A DNA stretch of 64,000 bases from an uncultured Jannaschia sp. (GTDB taxonomy: Bacteria > Pseudomonadota > Alphaproteobacteria > Rhodobacterales > Rhodobacteraceae). The notes beneath the pieces are model-generated. The model made no database searches, had not been told where the DNA came from, and saw nothing but the letters and a program-made list of their open reading frames with translations. This document shows, in pieces, positions 47,270 to 56,074 of the stretch; within the stretch, counting starts at the first letter, position 1, and the number at the start of each line of letters is the position of its first letter. Location of the stretch: NCBI RefSeq assembly GCF_947494025.1, contig NZ_CANLTQ010000005.1:124001-188000 (forward strand), given 5' to 3'. The position numbers were made by a program, and so were the translations under genes.

Positions 47270-48195
47270 TCGACGCCGTCATCACCTGGGTGGACGGCGA
47301 CGATCCGGCCCACCGCGCGCGGCGGGCGCGGTACGAGGCTCGCGGCGCCCACCCCGAGGCGACCGCCACCACGCGCTTCGCCAGCTCGGGCGAGCTTCGC
47401 TTCGCCGTCCTGTCGCTTCTGCGGTTCTGTCCCTTCGTGCGTCGGATCCACGTCGTGACCGATGCGCAACACCCGGCCTGCCTCGATACGCTGCGCTCGG
47501 TCCCCGCCGATGCCGCCCGGATCCGCGTGGTCGACCATCGGGCGGCGTTCGGGGTCCATGCCGACCTGCTGCCCGTCTTCTCCTCGCGCTCCATCGAGAC
47601 GATGATCCACCGCATCCCGGACCTCGCGGAGCGATTCCTGTATCTCAACGACGACATCTTCGTCGGACGCCCGATGCGCGAACGCGACTACTTCGACGGC
47701 GACCGTCCCATTCTGCAGGGCCATTGGCGCCGGTTCCCGAACCCCGCCGTCGCGTGGCTCAAGAGGCGCGTCCGGTCGGAGCGTCCCGGCTTCGGCGCCG
47801 CGCAACGGCAGGCCGCACGTCTGGCCGGGGCGCGCGGGCGGTATTTCTTGCTGGAGCATCAGCCGCAGCCGATGCGCCGGTCCACGCTCGCCGGGTTCTA
47901 TGCCGGCGATCCCGCAGTCCTGCGCCAACAGGCGGGGCACCGCTTCCGCTCGCCCGAACAGGTCTCGCCCCTTGGCCTCGCCGCGCATCTGGAGATCGCG
48001 GCCGGCGCCCGGACGATGGCGCCGCGCGACATCGGCTATGTCCGCCCGGGCCGCCCGGGCGGGGCCGCGCTCGCGCAGGTCATGGCGCGGCTGGGGGCGG
48101 ACGCCTACGCCTCCTTCTGTGTCCAGAGCCTCGACCGCTTTCCGGAGGCCGATCGTGCCACCGTCCTGTCGGGGCTCGCCGCGCGCTACGGCTGA
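47266..48195 (+). CDS. Stealth-family phosphotransferase-like protein
   Basis: Protein of 309 residues with Stealth conserved regions: CR1 IDAVITWVDGDDPAHRARR at the N-terminus, CR2 around ELRFAVLSLLRFCPFVRRIH and RFLYLNDDIFVGRPM, and CR3/CR4-like sequence in the C-terminal part (GHRFRSPEQVSPLGLAAHLE). Stealth proteins include capsule hexose-1-phosphate transferases and human GlcNAc-1-phosphotransferase. No capsule cluster surrounds it; the upstream 111-residue gene overlaps by 4 bp and an MsbA-like exporter follows 84 bp later. It may modify a surface polysaccharide or lipid, but this is inference. Confidence 0.88.
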   Translation: MIDAVITWVDGDDPAHRARRARYEARGAHPEATATTRFASSGELRFAVLSLLRFCPFVRRIHVVTDAQHPACLDTLRSVPADAARIRVVDHRAAFGVHADLLPVFSSRSIETMIHRIPDLAERFLYLNDDIFVGRPMRERDYFDGDRPILQGHWRRFPNPAVAWLKRRVRSERPGFGAAQRQAARLAGARGRYFLLEHQPQPMRRSTLAGFYAGDPAVLRQQAGHRFRSPEQVSPLGLAAHLEIAAGARTMAPRDIGYVRPGRPGGAALAQVMARLGADAYASFCVQSLDRFPEADRATVLSGLAARYG

Positions 48196-48279
48196 GCGCC
48201 CCGTCGCTGGACCGGAGCCGGCGCAGCGGCTAGACGCCGGGGCGATCCCGACGATGCCGAACAGGAAAAGGCGCAGGAC

Positions 48280-50061
48280 TTGCCCAAGGTCAGTTCCATC
48301 AAACGGCGCCCCAAGGCCGAGCGGGCGATGACCGACCGCCAGATGTTCGCCCGTCTCTGGCGCGAATACCTGCGCCCGCACGCCCCGATGATCGCCTTCG
48401 CGGCGCTTCTGATGGTGATGGAGGGCAGCACGCTGGGCATCCTGTCCTGGATGCTGAAGCCGATGTTCGACCTTGTTTTCGTCGACGGACGCGAAAGCGC
48501 GATCCTGTGGGTGGGGTTCGGCATCTTCGGTCTGTTCCTGATGCGCGCCGTCACGGGGGTGCTGCAGCGGATCGTGATGACGCGGATCTCCAACAGGACC
48601 AGCGCGGCGATGCAGGTCGACCTGCTGCGCCACGTGCTGACGCTCGACAGCGGCTTCTTCCAGTCGATGTCGCCCGGCACGCTGATCTCCCGCGTCTCCT
48701 CCGACGCCAACGCGACGCAAGGGATCTGGTCGGCGCTGATCCTCGGCGCGGGACGCGATGCGGTGGCGCTCGTCTCACTCGTCGTGGTGGCCGTCGTGAT
48801 CGATCCGCTCTGGACGCTCGTGGCGGTGGTCGGCACGCCGCTCCTCGTCCTGCCGAGTCTCGTCCTGCAACGCTACCTGCGCCGCAAGAGCGCCCGGCTG
48901 CGCGACATCTCGGCGGCCCGGACGACCCGGCTCGACGAGATCTTCCACGGCGTCACCCCGGTCAAGCTGAACGCGCTCGAGAATTATCAGAACGGCCGGT
49001 TCGCCGCGCTGACCGACGCCTTCGTTTCCGCCAAGGTCAAGGCGGCGGGCGGCTCGGCGATGATCCCGGGCTTCATCGACATCGCCATCGGCCTCGGCTT
49101 CTTCTGCGTGCTGCTCTACGGCGGGCAGGAGATCATCGACGGCGACAAGACGGTGGGCGACTTCATGTCGTTCTTCACCGCGATGGCGCTGGCGTTCCAG
49201 CCGCTGCGCCGGCTGGGCACGCTCGCGGGGACGTGGCAGATCGCCGCCGCGAGCCTCGAGCGGGTGTTCGAGCTGTTCGACACGCCGCCGACCGTGCCGA
49301 TCCCCAAGGTCGCCGCGCGTCCGCCCGAATTGCCCGACACGGAGATCCGGTTCGAGAACGTGAGCCTGTCCTACGGCAGCGCCGAGGTGCTGCGCGGTCT
49401 CGACTTTATCGCGGATTCCGGGGGGACCACGGCCCTCGTCGGGCCGTCGGGGGCGGGCAAGAGCACCGTGTTCAACGTCCTCACCCGGCTCGTCGAGCCG
49501 TCGGGCGGACGCGTCACGATCGGCGGGCGGGACATTTCCGAAATCGAGGTCGGAAGTCTTCGCGCGCTTTTCTCCGTGGTGAGCCAGGACGCGCTCCTTT
49601 TCGACGAGACGGTGCGGGAGAACATCCTTCTCGGACAGAAGCACGTCACGGAGGCGCAGCTGCAGGCCGCCCTCGACGCGGCGCATGTCAGCGACTTCCT
49701 GGACGGACTGCCGAACGGGCTCGACTCCCCCGCCGGGCCGCGCGGGTCGAACCTTTCGGGCGGGCAGCGACAGCGGGTGGCCATCGCCCGCGCGCTCCTG
49801 CGGGACACGCCGATCCTGCTCCTTGACGAGGCGACTTCGGCGCTCGACGCGGCGGTGGAGGCCAAGGTGCAGGACGCGATCGCCACGCTTTCGAAGGGGC
49901 GCACCGTTCTCGTCATCGCGCACCGGCTTTCCACCATCACCGACGCCGACCGCATCGTCGTGATGGATCGCGGACAGGTGGAGGATATGGGTCGGCACGC
50001 GGAACTCCTGACCCGCGGCGGCATCTTCGCGGGCCTGCACGCGCTGCAATCGAACCGCTAG
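48280..50061 (+). CDS. MsbA-like ABC exporter (fused TMD-NBD)
   Basis: Half-transporter of 593 residues: six helices in the first about 320 (for instance IAFAALLMVMEGSTLGILSW and DAVALVSLVVVAVVIDPLWT), then an NBD with Walker A GPSGAGKST, Q-loop VVSQDALLFDETVRENILLG, signature LSGGQRQRVAIARALL and Walker B ILLLDEATSALD. It should flip lipids or export a lipid-linked or hydrophobic compound. The start is TTG 48280 with AGGA upstream; ATG 48328 (MTDRQMFARLW) is a good alternative. Confidence 0.92.
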   Translation: MPKVSSIKRRPKAERAMTDRQMFARLWREYLRPHAPMIAFAALLMVMEGSTLGILSWMLKPMFDLVFVDGRESAILWVGFGIFGLFLMRAVTGVLQRIVMTRISNRTSAAMQVDLLRHVLTLDSGFFQSMSPGTLISRVSSDANATQGIWSALILGAGRDAVALVSLVVVAVVIDPLWTLVAVVGTPLLVLPSLVLQRYLRRKSARLRDISAARTTRLDEIFHGVTPVKLNALENYQNGRFAALTDAFVSAKVKAAGGSAMIPGFIDIAIGLGFFCVLLYGGQEIIDGDKTVGDFMSFFTAMALAFQPLRRLGTLAGTWQIAAASLERVFELFDTPPTVPIPKVAARPPELPDTEIRFENVSLSYGSAEVLRGLDFIADSGGTTALVGPSGAGKSTVFNVLTRLVEPSGGRVTIGGRDISEIEVGSLRALFSVVSQDALLFDETVRENILLGQKHVTEAQLQAALDAAHVSDFLDGLPNGLDSPAGPRGSNLSGGQRQRVAIARALLRDTPILLLDEATSALDAAVEAKVQDAIATLSKGRTVLVIAHRLSTITDADRIVVMDRGQVEDMGRHAELLTRGGIFAGLHALQSNR

Positions 50062-50286
50062 GCCCCAAGCGCCCGAACTCCCGCAGGAGACTGCCCGGAA
50101 AGCATAATTCCGAACTTATCTTGCGCCGGTCCGCGTCGCGCGGCGTCCATAACCCCCGTTCCCGGCAGAAACCCGGTGGCATTGAGGCGGCCTTCATGTT
50201 CTTTTGTGTCGACCGGGCCTGCGCCAGCGGGCCCGATACGTATGAGAAGGCGTGCGTTGGAGCGCGTCCGAGATTTGGGAGACACC

Positions 50287-51894
50287 ATGTCGAAGAAGAA
50301 CCAGGAACAGATCGATCGCCTCGCCGACGCCGCCCGCCGCGGCGGCCTCTCGCGCCGCGACTTCATGCATTATTCCGTCGCCGCCGGCCTGACCGCGACC
50401 ACGGCAACGGGTCTCTGGACCACGAAGGCCGCGGCCCAGCCGAAATCGGGCGGCAACTTTCGCTGGGGTCTCCATGACGGCAACACCTCGGACACGCACG
50501 ATCCGGGCACCTACGTGACGCGCCAGAATATCTTTCTCGCCCATACCCATCGCAGCTACCTGACGATGATCATGGGCGACGGCTCCCTCGGGCCGGACCT
50601 CGCCGACAGCTGGGAGGCGAACGAGGACGCGACCCAGTGGATTTTCGAGCTCAACCAGGACGCCAGCTTCCATAGCGGCAAGCCGGTGACCGCCGACGAC
50701 GTGATCGCGTCGCTGAACCACCACCGCGGCGACGACACGACCTCCGCCGCGAAGGCGCTTCTGACCGACGTGTCCGACATCACCAAGGACGGCGACCACA
50801 CCGTCGTCGTCACCCTGTCGCGCGGCAACGCCGACCTGCCCTGGCTGATGACCGACTACCACTTCGCGGTCTGCCCGGCCAACGACGACGGCACGATCGA
50901 ATGGCAATCGGGCGACGGTTCGGGACCCTACAAGATCGACTCGGGCGAATGGGGCGTGCAGTTCACGCTGAGCCGGCACGACGGCTGGCACCGCGAGGGG
51001 GCCTATTTCGACACGGTCGAGCTCCTGACGCTGAACGACCCGAACGCGCGCCAGACTGCGCTCGTCACCGGCGACGTGGACGCGGTATCGCTGATCGAGC
51101 TCAAGACGATGGCGCTCCTGCAGCGCGATCCGAACCTCGTGATCCACAACGTGCCCTCGGCCGCGGCGATCACCATGCCGATGTTCTGCGACCAGGCGCC
51201 GTTCGACAACGTGGACGTGCGCAACGCGCTGAAGCTCGCCATGAACCGCGACGAGATCATCGAGAAGATCACCTTCGGCGCCGCGACCAAGGCCAACGAT
51301 TTCCACCATTCGCCGGCGCAGCCCTACTATCCCGAGGGCATCCCCCAGCGGGACTACGATCCCGACCAGGCACGCTCGCTGTTGAAGAAGGCGGGGGCCG
51401 AGGGACTCACGATCAGCCTCAGCGCCGCCGACAGCGTTTATACGGGCGCGGTCGACATGGCCGTCCTTTATGCGGAACAGGCGCGGGCCGCAGGCATCAA
51501 CGTCAACGTCGTGCGGGAGCCGAACGACGGCTACTACTCGGACGTCTGGCTGAAGAAGCCGTTCTGCCTCGTCTCCTGGGGCGCGCGCCCGACGCCGGAC
51601 GTGATGTACACGCTGGCCTACAAGGACGACGCGGCCTGGAACGAGAGCCACTGGCAGAACGAGCGGTTCAACGAGCTCCTGCTGGCGGCGAAGTCGGAAC
51701 TCGACAATTCGCTCCGCGCGGAGATGTATGCTGAGATGGCGATGCTGGCCCGCGACGACGGCGGCACCATCATCCCGTTCTTCAACAACTTCGTCTACGC
51801 GAACCGCGCCAATGTCGGCACGCCCGAAGAGCTGGCCGCGAGCTGGGAGAACGACGGCGCCCGCGCCGCGAGCCGCTGGTGGTTCAACGACTGA
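50287..51894 (+). CDS. Peptide ABC transporter substrate-binding protein (DppA/OppA type)
   Basis: Extracellular family 5 binding protein of 535 residues. The N-terminus holds a twin-arginine signal (GLSRRDFMHYSVAAGLTATT). Family segments: PGTYVTRQNIFLAHTHRSYL, LADSWEANEDATQWIFELNQ, FHSGKPVTADDVIASL, and GSGPYKIDSGEWGVQFTLSR. It feeds dipeptides/oligopeptides or a similar ligand to the permeases that follow. GGGAGA precedes ATG 50287. A 9-bp UUCG-capped hairpin lies right after the stop. Confidence 0.95.
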   Translation: MSKKNQEQIDRLADAARRGGLSRRDFMHYSVAAGLTATTATGLWTTKAAAQPKSGGNFRWGLHDGNTSDTHDPGTYVTRQNIFLAHTHRSYLTMIMGDGSLGPDLADSWEANEDATQWIFELNQDASFHSGKPVTADDVIASLNHHRGDDTTSAAKALLTDVSDITKDGDHTVVVTLSRGNADLPWLMTDYHFAVCPANDDGTIEWQSGDGSGPYKIDSGEWGVQFTLSRHDGWHREGAYFDTVELLTLNDPNARQTALVTGDVDAVSLIELKTMALLQRDPNLVIHNVPSAAAITMPMFCDQAPFDNVDVRNALKLAMNRDEIIEKITFGAATKANDFHHSPAQPYYPEGIPQRDYDPDQARSLLKKAGAEGLTISLSAADSVYTGAVDMAVLYAEQARAAGINVNVVREPNDGYYSDVWLKKPFCLVSWGARPTPDVMYTLAYKDDAAWNESHWQNERFNELLLAAKSELDNSLRAEMYAEMAMLARDDGGTIIPFFNNFVYANRANVGTPEELAASWENDGARAASRWWFND

Positions 51895-51906
51895 TCGCGA
51901 AAGGTC

Positions 51907-51928
51907 CGGCCCGGCTTCGGCCGGGCCG
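51907..51928 (+). terminator. UUCG-capped hairpin between binding-protein gene and permease genes
   Basis: CGGCCCGGC (51907-51915), loop TTCG, GCCGGGCCG (51920-51928): a perfect 9-bp stem with a very stable tetraloop, 12 bases after the binding-protein stop. No T-tract follows, so it is more likely an mRNA-stabilising or attenuating element that raises binding-protein levels over the permeases. Confidence 0.75.
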
Positions 51929-51999
51929 CAACACGATCATTCCTTACGGACAACAAGACGCCGGCATGCCAACGCCGGATCGGCAGGCCGGAGGCACGG

Positions 52000-52956
52000 A
52001 TGTCTGACATCTTCAAATTGGTGGCGAAGCGACTGGGGCTCGGGCTCGTGACGCTGTTCGTCGTCTCGATCCTCATCTTCTTCGCCGTGGAGCTGTTGCC
52101 CGGCGACATCGCGCAGGCGGTACTGGGCCAGGGCGCGACGGAGGAGACGGTCGCGCGCCTGCGCGAGCGGATGGGGCTCAACGATCCCGCGATCATGCGC
52201 TATCTCAACTGGCTCGGCGGCGCGCTCCAGGGCGATTTCGGAGTGTCGCTCATCTCCGGCACCAGCGTGACCGAGGCGATCACGCAGCGGTTCCTCAACA
52301 CGCTGTTCCTCGCCGCCTACGCCGCGGTCATCGCCGTGCCCTTCGCGATCATCCTGGGCGTGCTCGTCGCGCTGATGCGGGACACGCTCTTCGACCGGGC
52401 GGCGAACGTGCTGACGCTCACCTCGATCTCCTCGCCGGAGTTCTTCCTGGGCTACGTCCTGATCCTGTACCTGTCGGTCAAGACCGGCTGGTTCCCCGCA
52501 ATCTCCAGTCTGTCGCCGGGCATGGGTTTCGGCGAGCTTCTCGAGCGGACGTTCCTGCCGGCGCTGACGCTCGTCCTCGTCGTGACCGCGCACATGATGC
52601 GGATGACGCGGGCAGCGATCATCAACCTTCTGGCCTCCCCCTATATCGAGATGGCCCGCCTCAAGGGGATGCCGCCCTGGAAGGTGATCGTGAAGCACGC
52701 GCTTCCGAACGCCTGGGCGCCCATCATCAACGTCGTCGCCCTGAACCTCGCCTACCTCATCACCGGGGTGGTGCTGGTCGAGGTCGTGTTCGTCTATCCC
52801 GGCATCGGCCAGCTCCTGGTTGATGCGGTGTCCAAGCGCGACTTCCCGATCGTGCAGGCGTGCTGCCTCATCTTCGCGGCGACCTTCATCCTGCTGAACC
52901 TCGCCGCCGATGTGGGGTCCATCCTGACAAATCCGCGTCTGCGGCATCCCAAGTGA
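52000..52956 (+). CDS. Peptide ABC transporter permease (DppB/OppB type)
   Basis: Inner-membrane permease of 318 residues with six helices. The N-terminal helix LGLVTLFVVSILIFFAVELL is followed by the DppB-type GDIAQAVLGQGATEETVARL, and the EAA loop ARLKGMPPWKVIVKHALPNA contacts the ATPase. Ends before the second permease by 10 bp. Part of a five-component importer at 50287-55724. Confidence 0.96.
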   Translation: MSDIFKLVAKRLGLGLVTLFVVSILIFFAVELLPGDIAQAVLGQGATEETVARLRERMGLNDPAIMRYLNWLGGALQGDFGVSLISGTSVTEAITQRFLNTLFLAAYAAVIAVPFAIILGVLVALMRDTLFDRAANVLTLTSISSPEFFLGYVLILYLSVKTGWFPAISSLSPGMGFGELLERTFLPALTLVLVVTAHMMRMTRAAIINLLASPYIEMARLKGMPPWKVIVKHALPNAWAPIINVVALNLAYLITGVVLVEVVFVYPGIGQLLVDAVSKRDFPIVQACCLIFAATFILLNLAADVGSILTNPRLRHPK

Positions 52957-52966
52957 AGGCGGCCCG

Positions 52967-54028
52967 ATGAGCGTTTTCGTAATTGGCTACTACTCCGTCC
53001 TGATCGCCGCCTCCTGCCTCGCCGTCTATCTCGAGCGACGGCGCGTCTTCATGCTGCTGTTCTCGCTGACGCTGATCTCTTTCGTCGCGGGGATCCTCGG
53101 TGGCGTGAGCGCGCTCAGGACGATCACGATCCTCGTCGCCGTGTTCGCGCTGGCGGCGGGCGTGTCCTACGCTTTCAAGGAGTTCCTGATACAGATCTCC
53201 CGGCCCGGCCTCGCGCGGGAGTTGCGGACGGCGCCGTTGACCGCCGCGTTCGGCATGTTCGTGATCTTCACCTATGCCATCGCCGGGATCTTCGCGCCGT
53301 GGATCGCGCCGCACGGGCAGGCGGAGGTGATCTCCACCTCTTTCGCGCCGCCGGACGCCAACATGCTGCTCGGCGCCGACCAGCTCGGCCGCGACGTCTT
53401 CAGCCGCATCGTCTACGGCGCGCGCAACACAGTGGGCCTTGCCCTCGCCGCGACGGTCCTGGCCTTCGTGATGGGCGCGCTGGCGGGCCTGCTCGCGGCG
53501 GTGAAAGGCGGCTGGTTCGACCAGTTCATGGGCCGCTTCGCCGACGTCATCATGTCGGTCCCCTCTCTGATCTTCGCGCTTCTGATGCTGTCGATCTTCG
53601 GCACCAGCCTCCTCGTCATCGTCGTGGTGGTCGCGGTGATCTACTCGCCCCGCGTCTTCCGCCTGACCCGCGCGGTCGCGGGCAACGTGGTGGTGATGGA
53701 CTACATCGAGGCGGCCAAGCTGCGCGGCGAGGGCGACTGGTACCTCATCCGCCGGGAGATCCTGCCGAATTCCACCGCGCCTCTCGTGGCCGAGTTCGGG
53801 CTCGAGTTCTGCTTCGTGTTCCTTCTGATCGCAGGCCTCAGCTTCCTCGGTCTCGGCATCCAGCCGCCGACCGCGGATTGGGGATCCATGGTGCGGGAGA
53901 ACGCCACGCTGATCTCCTTCGGCGACATCACCCCGCTGATCCCGGCGGCGGCCATCGCGCTGCTGACGGTCGCGGTCAACTTCGTGGTCGACTGGATGCT
54001 GTTCCGGTCCACCGGTCTGAAAGGGTAA
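52967..54028 (+). CDS. Peptide ABC transporter permease (DppC/OppC type) with extra N-terminal helices
   Basis: Permease of 353 residues, longer than the usual about 290-300. The OppC core begins near residue 85 (RELRTAPLTAAFGMFVIFTY) with the hallmark HGQAEVISTSFAPPDANMLL, GADQLGRDVFSRIVYGARNT and the EAA loop AAKLRGEGDWYLIRREILPN. Ahead of it are about 75 extra residues containing three hydrophobic segments (VFVIGYYSVLIAASCLAVYL; RVFMLLFSLTLISFVAGILG; ITILVAVFALAAGVSYAF). The ATG at 52967 is 10 bp after the previous stop, and GAAGGCGG precedes it, so the long form appears to be the real one. Confidence 0.93.
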   Translation: MSVFVIGYYSVLIAASCLAVYLERRRVFMLLFSLTLISFVAGILGGVSALRTITILVAVFALAAGVSYAFKEFLIQISRPGLARELRTAPLTAAFGMFVIFTYAIAGIFAPWIAPHGQAEVISTSFAPPDANMLLGADQLGRDVFSRIVYGARNTVGLALAATVLAFVMGALAGLLAAVKGGWFDQFMGRFADVIMSVPSLIFALLMLSIFGTSLLVIVVVVAVIYSPRVFRLTRAVAGNVVVMDYIEAAKLRGEGDWYLIRREILPNSTAPLVAEFGLEFCFVFLLIAGLSFLGLGIQPPTADWGSMVRENATLISFGDITPLIPAAAIALLTVAVNFVVDWMLFRSTGLKG

Positions 54029-54032
54029 TCGC

Positions 54033-55724
54033 ATGGGCCGATTCAGCGAAAAGGACGTCCTCCTCGACATCACGGATCTGCAGATCGAGGGCTATTCCGA
54101 CGAGACCTGGGTCCCGATCATCAAGGGCGTGGATCTGAAGCTGCACCGCGGCGAGGTGCTCGGCCTCATCGGCGAAAGCGGCGCGGGCAAGTCCACGATC
54201 GGCGCCGCCGCGATGGGCTACGCCCGCGACGGCACGCGGATCTCCGGCGGCTCCATCGAGTTCGACGGGATGGAGCTCACCACCGCCTCGGAGGGGGAGC
54301 GCCGCGCGCTTCGCGGCTCGCGCATCGCCTATGTCGCGCAATCGGCGGCCGCGTCGTTCAATCCGGCGCACAAGATCATCGACCAGCACACCGAGGCGCC
54401 CGTCCATTACCGCATCCAGAAGCGGATGGAGGCGCAGGAGGACGCGAAGGAGCTCTACGAGCGCCTGCGCCTTCCGAACCCGCAGGAGATCGGGTTCCGC
54501 TATCCGCACCAGGTCTCCGGCGGTCAGCTGCAGCGCGCGATGACGGCGATGGCGATGTCCTGCCGCCCCGACCTGATCATTTTCGACGAGCCGACCACCG
54601 CGCTCGACGTGACCACGCAGATCGAGGTGCTGGCCGCGATCCGCGACATCGTCGACCAGTTCAACACGGCGGCGATCTACATCACCCACGACCTCGCCGT
54701 GGTCGCGCAGATGGCCGACACCATCAAGGTGCTCCTCAAGGGCGAGGAGGTGGAGCAGGCAACGACCGACCGCATGCTCACCGATCCGCAGGAGGACTAC
54801 ACCAAGTCGCTCTGGGCCGTGCGCAGCTTCAAGCGCCCCCAGAAGGCCCGGCCGACCGACGGGACGAAGCCGATCGTCTCCGTGCGGGGCGTGGACGCGT
54901 CCTATACCGGGGGCGACAAGGTCCTCGACGACGTGTCCTTCGACATCTACCCGGGCATGACCGTGGCCGTGGTGGGCGAGTCCGGCTCCGGCAAGTCCAC
55001 CACCGCGCGGGTCATCACCGGCCTGCTTCCGCCTTCGAAGGGCGAGGTGCTCTTCGACGGCGAGCCCCTGCCGCCGCGCTACGAGGACCGGTCCCGGGAC
55101 CAGCTGCGCCAGGCGCAGATGATCTACCAGATGGCCGACACCGCGCTGAACCCGAAGGTCCGCATCCGCGAGATCATCGGCCGGCCCGCGCAGTTCTATT
55201 CCGGTCTGAAGGGCTCGGCCCTGAAGCAGCGCGTGGACGAGCTTCTCGACCTGATCGAGCTCGAACCGTCGCAATACTACAACCGCTACCCGCCCGAGTT
55301 GTCCGGCGGCCAGAAGCAGCGGATCGGCATCGCCCGCGCGCTCGCCGCGGAGCCCGACTTCATCATCTGCGACGAGGTCACGAGCGCGCTCGACCAGCTC
55401 GTCGCCGAAGGCATCCTGAAGCTGCTCGACCGGTTGCAGAACGAGCTCGGCCTGGCCTACATGTTCATCACCCACGACCTTGCCACCGTCCGCTCGATCG
55501 CCGACGAGGTGGTGGTCATGCAGAACGGCCGTGTGGTGGAGCAGGGTCCGAAGGAGCAGATGTTCACGCCCCCGCACCATCCCTATACCGACCTTCTCCT
55601 GTCCTCCGTGCCGGAGATGGATCCGAACTGGCTCACCACGCTTCTGGAGGAGCGGGGCGTCGACAACATCGGCGAGGCCGCCGGCGAAACGAAGGACGGG
55701 TCCGAGAAGGCAAGCTCCGCCTGA
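54033..55724 (+). CDS. Peptide ABC transporter ATP-binding protein, two fused NBDs (DppD-DppF)
   Basis: Fused double ATPase of 563 residues. NBD1: Walker A GESGAGKST at about residues 47-55, signature VSGGQLQRAMTAMAM, Walker B LIIFDEPTTALD. NBD2: Walker A GESGSGKST at about 318-326, signature LSGGQKQRIGIARAL, Walker B FIICDEVTSALD. Each half ends with the oligopeptide-transporter-type tail (HDLAVVAQMADTIKVLLKGE; HPYTDLLLSSVPEMDPNW). It powers the two permeases directly upstream (4-bp gap). Organised as in many alphaproteobacterial Dpp-like systems. Confidence 0.96.
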   Translation: MGRFSEKDVLLDITDLQIEGYSDETWVPIIKGVDLKLHRGEVLGLIGESGAGKSTIGAAAMGYARDGTRISGGSIEFDGMELTTASEGERRALRGSRIAYVAQSAAASFNPAHKIIDQHTEAPVHYRIQKRMEAQEDAKELYERLRLPNPQEIGFRYPHQVSGGQLQRAMTAMAMSCRPDLIIFDEPTTALDVTTQIEVLAAIRDIVDQFNTAAIYITHDLAVVAQMADTIKVLLKGEEVEQATTDRMLTDPQEDYTKSLWAVRSFKRPQKARPTDGTKPIVSVRGVDASYTGGDKVLDDVSFDIYPGMTVAVVGESGSGKSTTARVITGLLPPSKGEVLFDGEPLPPRYEDRSRDQLRQAQMIYQMADTALNPKVRIREIIGRPAQFYSGLKGSALKQRVDELLDLIELEPSQYYNRYPPELSGGQKQRIGIARALAAEPDFIICDEVTSALDQLVAEGILKLLDRLQNELGLAYMFITHDLATVRSIADEVVVMQNGRVVEQGPKEQMFTPPHHPYTDLLLSSVPEMDPNWLTTLLEERGVDNIGEAAGETKDGSEKASSA

Positions 55725-55739
55725 CGGCGGGGCGCGACC

Positions 55740-55898
55740 TCAGACGATGGTCATCGCCGTCAGTGCCATCGTCCCAACGATGAGTGCATAAACGAGCACC
55801 AGCGCCGGCAGGCTGCCGGCCCGGTTGCGGTATTCGCGGATGAGATCGTTGCGCGTCAACATGGCATCCTCCGAGAGAATCGGCAGCCATTTCGGCAT
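55740..55898 (-). CDS. Small single-helix membrane protein (40-52 aa), unknown function
   Basis: A short frame with two credible starts: ATG 55898 (52 residues, GAGGGG upstream) and ATG 55862 (40 residues, GGAGGA about 6 nt upstream). A charged N-terminal part (LTRNDLIREYRNRAGS) precedes one membrane helix (LPALVLVYALIVGTMALTAM) reaching the C-terminus. It converges on the peptide ATPase gene with a 15-bp gap. No known family; two good ribosome-binding sites argue it is translated. Confidence 0.55.
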   Translation of the reverse strand: MPKWLPILSEDAMLTRNDLIREYRNRAGSLPALVLVYALIVGTMALTAMTIV

Positions 55899-56074
55899 GG
55901 CCCCTCTTTCGCCGTTATTAGAACGTGTTTCGCCGGGCAAGATCCGATTTCCGGCAATTATCGCAACCACGCGTCTGCGGTGGCGACATGGAACTGCAGC
56001 GCGGTCGGGCGACGTAGTTCCCCGCCCCGTTCCGCCCCGTCACCAGGGGGCAAGAGCGGCAGGACGCGACCGAC

